Both the position numbers and the translations under genes were made by a program. From CAVEFW01 sp964579575 (lineage in GTDB: Bacteria; Actinomycetota; Coriobacteriia; Coriobacteriales; Eggerthellaceae): a stretch of 10,918 nt of DNA. Under the pieces are notes generated by a model. It made no database searches. It was not told the DNA's origin and saw only the letters and a list, made by a program, of their open reading frames with translations. Below, piece by piece: positions 6,371 through 10,918 of this stretch. Location: NCBI GenBank assembly GCA_964579575.1, contig CAZOGL010000052.1, positions 1 to 10,918 of the forward strand. The letters are read 5' to 3'. The stretch's first letter is position 1; the number at the start of each line of letters is the position of its first letter.

Positions 6371-6397
6371 TTGTTTTGTGGAAGAGTTTTATATAAT
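6371..6397 (+). promoter_or_regulatory. promoter of the 6512-6868 gene
   Basis: A perfect TATAAT stands at 6392-6397 within an A+T-rich stretch. The best -35 candidate is TTGTTT at 6371-6376, 15 bp upstream, slightly short. Transcription would start near 6404, giving a leader of about 108 nt that begins almost at once with the large hairpin 6411-6456. Confidence 0.6.
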
Positions 6398-6410
6398 AGG
6401 AAAGTCTGAA

Positions 6411-6456
6411 TTTGCGCAACCTGCGTCTTTAGGGGTAAAGCTGCAGATTGCGCAAA
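6411..6456 (+). promoter_or_regulatory. long leader hairpin with two TTGCGCAA palindromes
   Basis: TTGCGCAA, itself a perfect palindrome, occurs at 6412-6419 and 6448-6455. The sequence between them also pairs (ctgcg 6421-6425 with tgcag 6442-6446, one G-U pair; cttta 6427-6431 with taaag 6436-6440) leaving a GGGG loop at 6432-6435. The whole is a stem of about 20 pairs with two mismatches, starting about 14 bp after the -10 box. It has no U-run. It could be a two-site operator for a dimeric repressor or a structured mRNA leader. Confidence 0.65.
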
Positions 6457-6511
6457 ACCAGACGTGTATACAAGGGCGGATAAAGACGCCAAAGAATTAG
6501 AGGAGAGAACA

Positions 6512-6868
6512 ATGGGCTATTTTAAAATCGGTCCAGACGAACAAAAGATTCTCGACGAGGTTGCCGAGTTAGGTCGTCTGAACGAACGGCAGGAGGATAT
6601 CTTATACAACATCACGCTTCGTCAAGACGAGCTCGGTCGTACTTCGACCAATGTCATGTGGAGCAAAATCAAGGATGATCCTACCTATACCGAGATGTTC
6701 AAGCGTGAGTTCTTGACATATGAGCTTTTCAATAATGGCGGAGAAGGCGCGCATGCTATTGCGAGTTTGTATGTTACGTACAAGGGTACGCGGTATTGCA
6801 TTATTTATGGCGAGGAGCTGTCTCGCCGTCGTAAGCTCAATCCTGCAGGTGCTCCTTGGGGCGCGTAG
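6512..6868 (+). CDS. protein of unknown function
   Basis: A 118-aa protein. The start chosen is the ATG at 6512 (MGYFKIGPDEQ), 5 bp after AGAGGAGAG; the open frame extends 16 codons further upstream but those codons run through a small hairpin and lack a site. I do not recognise it. The N-terminal half is helical and charged (DEQKILDEVAELGRLNERQEDILYNI), the middle has WSKIKDDPTYTEMFKREFLTYELF, and the C-terminal part has beta-like ASLYVTYKGTRYCIIYGEEL and an end of RRRKLNPAGAPWGA. No membrane segment, signal peptide or metal motif is seen (one Cys). It has its own promoter and terminator, so it is a separate unit between the molybdoenzyme operon and the radical SAM gene. Confidence 0.8.
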   Translation: MGYFKIGPDEQKILDEVAELGRLNERQEDILYNITLRQDELGRTSTNVMWSKIKDDPTYTEMFKREFLTYELFNNGGEGAHAIASLYVTYKGTRYCIIYGEELSRRRKLNPAGAPWGA

Positions 6869-6952
6869 GGAGTTAGCTTTTGGGCTCCACGTGTCTTTGC
6901 AGGCTTGCAGCGCATGCAAACCATCGGGGCGCGTAGGGAGTTAGCTTTTGGG
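6858..6952 (+). repeat. 27-bp perfect direct repeat flanking a hairpin
   Basis: A 27-bp sequence beginning ggggcgcgtagggagttag is found at 6858-6884 and again, with no difference, at 6926-6952. The first copy covers the last two codons and stop of the 118-aa gene; the second lies just before the terminator. Between them tttgca (6896-6901) faces tgcaaa (6915-6920). The offset is 68 bp. The identity ends sharply at both sides, which points to a recent local duplication or recombination. Confidence 0.9.
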
Positions 6953-6981
6953 GGCCCACTGCCTGGCGGTGGGCCTTCTTC
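6953..6981 (+). terminator. terminator after the 118-aa gene
   Basis: ggcccac (6953-6959) pairs with gtgggcc (6969-6975), extended by t6960-g6968 and g6961-c6967, and is followed by TTCTTCT. The T-run is interrupted, so it may be only partly efficient and allow some read-through into the radical SAM gene that begins 63 bp later, for which I see no separate promoter. Confidence 0.75.
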
Positions 6982-7043
6982 TGTCTAGATGGGCGTGTCT
7001 TTATTTCGGGATTTTGCTCATTAGGAGTTGGAGAGGTTCAAAA

Positions 7044-8309
7044 ATGGGGAACGCAGCGCTTCAAAAGGCAATCGACTCGTTTGATCAAATCGAACTCAAG
7101 TATGTCAAGGCGCTTGAAGACAAGGGGCTCAAATTTGCTCCTCGTGGATCGCATGAGGCCCATACCAAGGAGTTGCTCGACGAGCTCAAGTCTCGTGGGG
7201 CGTTGTTTCGCAACGCGGGCGCGAGCATCGTAACAGGTTGGTTGTCCAAGGCTTGCATTGAGTGTTCTGGAACGGGCGGCTCCGAAACCTTCACCACGAC
7301 TTTGAAGTGCCACAGGGATTGTTATTTTTGCTTCAATCACAACCTCGCCGAGTATGATAAGTTCGTGATGGAAGGATGTCCATGGGAAAAGGAGCTTTCC
7401 GACGCATACAAGGCGACCGGGGGGAAGCTGGCAGCCATGGGCATCAGCGGTGGCGAGCCGTTGTTGGTGCTCGATGATTCAATCACTCTGCTTGAGCGTG
7501 CGCGAGAGATGTTTCCCGGTGTCCACACCCGCATGTACACTTCGGGGGATCTTTTGACCGTGGATAGCGCCAAGAGGCTCAACGATGCGGGTTTGCGCGA
7601 AATCCGTTTCAGCATCAAGCAAGATGATCCCGCGGATCGGCGCGAGCGGGTTCTTGCGAACATGAAGATAGCCACGGAGTACATCGAAGATGTCGTGGTC
7701 GAGATGCCGATTATCCCGGGAACGAAAGAGGTCATGCAGGGATGGATGCGTCGATTTGACGAGATTGGCATCAAGGGCATGAACCTCTTGGAATTTTGCT
7801 TTCCCTTCCATAATTGGGAAGAGTTCGAGGCGCGCGGCTACAAACTGAAGAATCCGCCCTATCCGGTCATGTACGACTACAGCTATTCCGGCGGTCTTGC
7901 GGTGGCGGGGAGCGAGGAGTTGTGCCTCGAACTGATGTTGTGGGCGTTGGACGAGGGCTTGAACTTTGGCATGCACTACTGCAGTCTTGAGAACAAGCAT
8001 CGCAGCGAAATGTGCCAGGTCAATTATGGTGGAGACAAGGTCCATCCGATCTTTGATTACGACGAGGGCGATTTCTATATCAAGACCGCGAAGGTGTTTG
8101 GCCCCGATCGTGAGGTAGCCAAGGCGTTGCTGGGTGTTGCTGGGTGTGTGGACATGGTTGAGGATGAAGAGGAGGAATCCCTCGCGTTCCCTCGTAGATA
8201 CCTGCCTGTTTTGAAGGACGCGAACGTTGAACCGATGATCGCAATTTGTCTGATGGAGAAGGACGAGGAAGGTCATTATCTCCAAGAGGTGGCGCTCAAG
8301 CGTGCGTAA
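7044..8309 (+). CDS. radical SAM protein of unknown substrate
   Basis: A 421-aa cytoplasmic protein; the ATG at 7044 follows GGAGTTGGAGAGG and an earlier in-frame start at 6948 would lie across the terminator. The SAM-cleaving [4Fe-4S] site is CHRDCYFC (residues 89-96, Cx3Cx2C) and the SAM-contact motif is GISGGEPLL (133-141). Upstream of it is a Cys pair CIECSGTGGSETF (71-83); downstream are further Cys at 252, 294, 313 and 324 in the block HYCSLENKHRSEMC (311-324), which could help bind a second cluster or substrate. Residues 1-65 form a helical, charged extension. It resembles a group of radical SAM proteins with the CxxC-x14-Cx3Cx2C arrangement that I know only as uncharacterised. It lies between the molybdoenzyme operon and mobBA, so a role in a cofactor, peptide or enzyme modification for the molybdoenzyme is possible but unproven. 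Confidence 0.92.
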   Translation: MGNAALQKAIDSFDQIELKYVKALEDKGLKFAPRGSHEAHTKELLDELKSRGALFRNAGASIVTGWLSKACIECSGTGGSETFTTTLKCHRDCYFCFNHNLAEYDKFVMEGCPWEKELSDAYKATGGKLAAMGISGGEPLLVLDDSITLLERAREMFPGVHTRMYTSGDLLTVDSAKRLNDAGLREIRFSIKQDDPADRRERVLANMKIATEYIEDVVVEMPIIPGTKEVMQGWMRRFDEIGIKGMNLLEFCFPFHNWEEFEARGYKLKNPPYPVMYDYSYSGGLAVAGSEELCLELMLWALDEGLNFGMHYCSLENKHRSEMCQVNYGGDKVHPIFDYDEGDFYIKTAKVFGPDREVAKALLGVAGCVDMVEDEEEESLAFPRRYLPVLKDANVEPMIAICLMEKDEEGHYLQEVALKRA

Positions 8310-8375
8310 TTATGGGTTGTTGAAACGACCTGCGAAACTCGATTCATTTAGATCGATAATCTTACAAATTTAGTG

Positions 8376-8404
8376 TTGTTAAGTCGTAGAAAGTGGGCTA
8401 TAGT
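8376..8404 (+). promoter_or_regulatory. promoter of the candidate small RNA
   Basis: TTGTTA (8376-8381) and TATAGT (8399-8404) are separated by exactly 17 bp, with four and five matches to the sigma-70 consensus. The start point would be near 8411, exactly where the base-paired RNA begins. Confidence 0.65.
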
Positions 8405-8410
8405 TAATAA

Positions 8411-8517
8411 AGGCTTTTTCAAGGAGCGCGAAAAGCTAAAGGCCCTGTTTTTGGAGGGGACAGAGCCTTGCGCTTTCCCCTTGAAAGAGCGAAGCCCGGA
8501 GCAATCCGGGCTTTTTT
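8411..8517 (+). ncRNA. candidate independent small RNA, about 107 nt
   Basis: In the 344-bp gap between the radical SAM gene and mobBA a promoter is followed at once by a long closed structure and a textbook terminator. Helix 1: 8413-8424 with 8479-8490, 12 pairs with one G-U. Helix 2: agcgc 8425-8429 with gcgct 8470-8474, leaving a ttcc bulge (8475-8478). Helix 3: ggc-c-ctgt 8441-8448 with acag-a-gcc 8460-8467, one mismatch. The terminal loop (8449-8459) reads tttttggaggg-g, with an exposed G-rich segment. The terminator hairpin 8492-8513 follows. The open frame across this region is broken up by these structures and is not coding. It does not match 6S RNA, SRP RNA or riboswitches I can recall. 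It could be a trans-acting sRNA, or less likely a leader attenuated before mobBA. Confidence 0.6.
8492..8517 (+). terminator. terminator of the candidate small RNA
   Basis: aagcccgga (8492-8500) pairs perfectly with tccgggctt (8505-8513) around a GCAA tetraloop, followed by a run of T (8512-8517). GCAA is a stable GNRA loop. No gene ends nearby; the radical SAM stop is 183 bp upstream. Confidence 0.92.
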
Positions 8518-8591
8518 GTGCGCTGAGTCGGATGTTGGGGCCTGGGCAGCGTCGAGAGTGGATGTTGCCTATGGCTCCACGGACGGCCTTG

Positions 8592-8619
8592 TTGTTGTCA
8601 ACCGTAGTTAGTGTATACT
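8592..8619 (+). promoter_or_regulatory. promoter of mobBA
   Basis: TTGTTG (8592-8597) and TATACT (8614-8619) are 16 bp apart, and transcription would start about 28 bp before the ATG at 8654. Because it lies after the terminator at 8492-8517, mobBA should be transcribed independently of the small RNA. Confidence 0.55.
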
Positions 8620-8653
8620 TCAAATCTCACAGACGAGACTAGAAAGCGAACCC

Positions 8654-10045
8654 ATGGTTAATGTTCCGAGTCCTGCATTGGCAGTTGTTGGACGCCATAA
8701 TTCTGGCAAGACGACGCTTTTGGTCCAACTCATCGCTGAGTTGGTGAAGCGTGGCTATGATGTCGGGAGTGTCAAGCACCACCACCATATCGGTTTTGAT
8801 ATCGATATCCCAGGAAAGGACTCCTATCGACAACGCCAGGCGGGCGCTTCCGAGACGGTTATCTCCGCTCCTGGCCAGATTGCTCGTATCGCAACCATCG
8901 AAGGAGAGGCGGAGTGTGACGACATCGTCCGCTCTATGCCTAACCACGATATCGTGTTGGTGGAGGGGTATCGTAAGAGCGGTTTGCCAACCATTGAGAT
9001 CATGCGTGCGGGCAATGACGCTGACGTGATCGTTGCCCGTGTCCTTGCCGAAGGTGCTCGTCGAGGGTGGCCTCTGGGCACTGACTTCACCCAGATTGTG
9101 CGCGAGCTTCGTGATTGCGAGAGCGATGAGGAGCGGGAGCGCGTCTTGGCGGAGTGCGGCGATGAAATGATTGCCGAATCCCTTCGGGCACAAGGTGAGC
9201 GCAAGAGCGAGATTGACGCCGCCCATGCAAACGCACTGAAGCCGGTTCCTACCATTAGCCAGCATATCGAGAAGGACGTCAGAGAGAAGATGCCCAAGGG
9301 CCATACGGTTGCAATCGTGACTGATATCCCGGAGGCTATCGAAGCCGCGGCTACGTATGGTATTCCTGCTATTGACATTAACGACATTACGGGAGTTGCT
9401 GACTTCGTCGTCGAGCACTACGTTCGTCCGAAGATCTCTGTTGTCATCCAAGCGGGCGGCGAGAGTCGTCGTATGGGACGCAGCAAGGCAACGGTGCCTT
9501 TCAACGGCCGCCCTCTCATCTGTCGTCTTGTGGGTCGCCTCTATCCCGCGGCTGACGAACTCATCATCACCACCAACGAGCCCGAAAACCTCGAGTTCCT
9601 CCATGACGAGTTCCCCGAGGTTGATATCAAGCTTGTGCGTGATGTCTATGACTATCGTGGTGCGTTGCCGGGACTTTGGACCGCTTTGACCGCCGCGAGT
9701 CATCCTTATGTCGCCGTGGTTGCATGTGACATGGTTAACGCCAGTGCGGCGCTTGTGGTCGCGGAGTCTATTGCGATGAACGAGCATGATTGCGAGGTTG
9801 TCGTCCCGGTGAACAGCCACGGATTCGAGCCGTTCCATGCGATGTATCGTCGCGAGGCTTGTATTCCGAAGGTCCGCGAGGCCCTCGACGCGGGTGAGCG
9901 CCGAGCTCAATCATTCTTCCCGCTTGTCGATATCTACGAGTTCACGCAAAAAGAAGTCGCTCGCGTCGTTCCGTATGGCGGCTGCTTTGCCAATTGCAAC
10001 ACGCCTGATGAGTTGCATGCCTTGGAGCGTGCGGTAGAGGTGTAG
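8654..10045 (+). CDS. mobBA: fused MobB-MobA, molybdopterin guanine dinucleotide synthesis
   Basis: A 463-aa cytoplasmic fusion. MobB part: P-loop GRHNSGKT (13-20), KHHHH (41-45), an acidic DSYRQRQAGA (56-65) and VEGYRK (103-108), with its end TVAIVTDI..ADFVVEHY (218-256). MobA part (about 260-463): QAGGESRRMGRSK (266-278), the nucleotide-binding loop; VVACDM (355-360), the metal-binding Asp; and FANCNTPDEL (445-454). MobA adds GMP to Mo-molybdopterin to make the dinucleotide used by DMSO-reductase-family enzymes such as the 3035-5371 gene; MobB is a GTPase helper. Between the MobB core (to about 125) and its last strand lies an extra charged, helical segment (about 126-215) not present in usual ~170-aa MobB proteins. 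The ribosome binding site is weak (AGAAAG). The next gene starts 4 bp after its stop. Confidence 0.93.
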   Translation: MVNVPSPALAVVGRHNSGKTTLLVQLIAELVKRGYDVGSVKHHHHIGFDIDIPGKDSYRQRQAGASETVISAPGQIARIATIEGEAECDDIVRSMPNHDIVLVEGYRKSGLPTIEIMRAGNDADVIVARVLAEGARRGWPLGTDFTQIVRELRDCESDEERERVLAECGDEMIAESLRAQGERKSEIDAAHANALKPVPTISQHIEKDVREKMPKGHTVAIVTDIPEAIEAAATYGIPAIDINDITGVADFVVEHYVRPKISVVIQAGGESRRMGRSKATVPFNGRPLICRLVGRLYPAADELIITTNEPENLEFLHDEFPEVDIKLVRDVYDYRGALPGLWTALTAASHPYVAVVACDMVNASAALVVAESIAMNEHDCEVVVPVNSHGFEPFHAMYRREACIPKVREALDAGERRAQSFFPLVDIYEFTQKEVARVVPYGGCFANCNTPDELHALERAVEV

Positions 10046-10049
10046 TGCC

Positions 10050-10918
10050 GTGGCCGACCTTATCAACCTGTACGAGATTGCCCAGGCATCAGGTCATCAA
10101 TCGATTTATGTAGCGACGGATCGTTGCGTCCCCGTGCAACATCGCAGGTCATCATGTCGCCGATGTGTCGAGGTTTGTCCGGTCGATGCGATTGAGTACG
10201 AGGGACGGAAGCTGACGCTGACGAACGCGCTGTGTATCGGGTGCGGGGCTTGTGCGACGGTTTGCCCGACTGAGGCGCTCATCCCCCTTGATCCGACCGA
10301 GGCGGCGTTGGGGCATCGCGCTTCGTCGGCGTTGAAGCACAACGATGGTGTCGCCTGCATCGCGTGTGCGCGTATTGCCGCTCGTGAGGGAGTTTCAGGG
10401 GATTGCTTTGCCGAGGTTCCCTGCTTGTCCCGCGTGAATGAGTCTTTGTTGCTCTCCCTTGTCGCCGAGGGTGCCTCTGAGGTGCTTCTCGTTGACGGTG
10501 GGTGTCACAATTGCAAGTATCGTGATTGCGACCCGGTGACGAAGTCCGTGGTAGACGGCGCAAACGATATGCTTGCGACGCAAAATTGTGCGGTGCGCAT
10601 CAAACGCGTCGGAACGTTCCCTGATACGTTTTCGAAGAAGCCCGAAGAACAGCTCGGCGTCGCTCGAAGGGCGGCGTTCGAGGAGGCCGGCATGTCCACG
10701 AAGGGCTTGCTCGGTCGTGCTGCGAAGATGTTCGTCAAGCAGGAGGCAGGCCAGAACAAGGCCACGTCCATGATTGTGGAGGCGATGGGCTTTGATTTGA
10801 GCGATCCCGAGCCTTTGGCGCCTCGTCGCCAAGCGAACGCCCTCGACGCGCTTTTTGCCATCGGTGAGGCTAACGGGTGTGCGTACTTGTTGCCTGATGA
10901 CGAGGCTTTTGGGGCACC
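10050..10918 (+). CDS. dicluster [4Fe-4S] ferredoxin-type protein with extra cysteine motifs (partial, 3' end outside window)
   Basis: An open frame starts at GTG 10050 (MADLINLYEIAQ), 4 bp after mobBA and behind a GAGGTG segment in the end of mobBA; 289 residues are visible and no stop is reached. First cluster: C26, then CRRCVEVCP (36-44); the first Cys is 10 residues before C36 rather than the usual 3. Second cluster: CIGCGACATVCP (62-73), a canonical Cx2Cx2Cx3CP. Further Cys sets follow: CIAC (103-106), C119, C125, and CHNCKYRDC (152-160), the last in a context EVLLVDGGCHNC reminiscent of the Cys-rich domain of MvhD/HdrA-associated proteins. It is tightly linked to mobBA, so probably cotranscribed, and may pass electrons to or from a molybdoenzyme or its cofactor pathway. 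The exact family is not certain. Being without an ATG, it is easy to miss. Confidence 0.88.
   Translation, partial: MADLINLYEIAQASGHQSIYVATDRCVPVQHRRSSCRRCVEVCPVDAIEYEGRKLTLTNALCIGCGACATVCPTEALIPLDPTEAALGHRASSALKHNDGVACIACARIAAREGVSGDCFAEVPCLSRVNESLLLSLVAEGASEVLLVDGGCHNCKYRDCDPVTKSVVDGANDMLATQNCAVRIKRVGTFPDTFSKKPEEQLGVARRAAFEEAGMSTKGLLGRAAKMFVKQEAGQNKATSMIVEAMGFDLSDPEPLAPRRQANALDALFAIGEANGCAYLLPDDEAFGA

Noticed and set aside
6948..7043. Upstream in-frame start for the radical SAM gene
   Set aside because: It lies just before the terminator hairpin, so the added residues would be encoded by the terminator stem; the ATG at 7044 has a good ribosome binding site.
8411..8517. 6S RNA or SRP RNA
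   Set aside because: Too short for 6S and without its long bubble structure; the SRP core motif is absent.
8373..8642. 89-codon open frame across the gap before mobBA
   Set aside because: It runs through the promoter, paired helices and terminator of the candidate small RNA; no ribosome binding site.
8639..9910. 423-codon open frame on the minus strand
   Set aside because: It is antisense to mobBA, whose motifs (P-loop, GGESRRMG, NTPDEL) are certain; no recognisable protein on the other strand.

Overview
The window looks like a stretch of an anaerobic bacterial chromosome. The most plausible source is a gut-type actinobacterium of the Coriobacteriia (Eggerthellales). This is inferred from a cytoplasmic molybdopterin (bis-MGD) enzyme of the acetylene hydratase/transhydroxylase-like branch, a fused MobB-MobA cofactor protein, a radical SAM enzyme and a Cys-rich dicluster ferredoxin protein. 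I see no tRNA, rRNA, CRISPR array or insertion sequence. The assignment rests on protein character, not on a search.

Left part (1-2605): the last codons of an upstream gene and its very long terminator; a minus-strand protein with a LURP-one/Tubby-like look (287-952); and two convergent folding-factor genes, an FKBP/SlyD-type prolyl isomerase (1109-1636, plus) and a trigger-factor C-domain-like chaperone (1784-2563, minus), with two back-to-back terminators between them. A 471-bp intergenic region (2564-3034) then leads into the main operon.

Centre (3035-6165): a three-gene, strongly codon-biased operon with good ribosome binding sites. It encodes a 778-aa molybdopterin catalytic subunit, a 118-aa protein that lines up with DmsB/NrfC-type [4Fe-4S] subunits, and a 91-aa protein of unknown function, ending in a strong terminator. 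The striking point is that the catalytic subunit has no cysteine before residue 106, so it lacks the N-terminal [4Fe-4S] site. The ferredoxin-like partner keeps only two cysteines, so neither of its clusters could form. Both subunits appear to have lost their iron-sulfur clusters together, suggesting a cytoplasmic Mo/W enzyme without an electron-transfer chain.

Right part (6166-10918): repeat-rich spacer with decayed 65-bp-period terminator copies; a 118-aa unknown gene behind a perfect TATAAT box and a long leader hairpin built on two TTGCGCAA palindromes; a 27-bp perfect direct repeat; a radical SAM protein (7044-8309); a likely independent ~107-nt small RNA (about 8411-8517) with its own promoter and terminator; the fused MobBA protein (8654-10045); and a GTG-started [4Fe-4S] protein running off the window end (10050-). 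MobBA would finish the guanylated molybdopterin dinucleotide needed by the central enzyme. The isomerase and trigger-factor-like proteins may help fold it, but that link is only by proximity.
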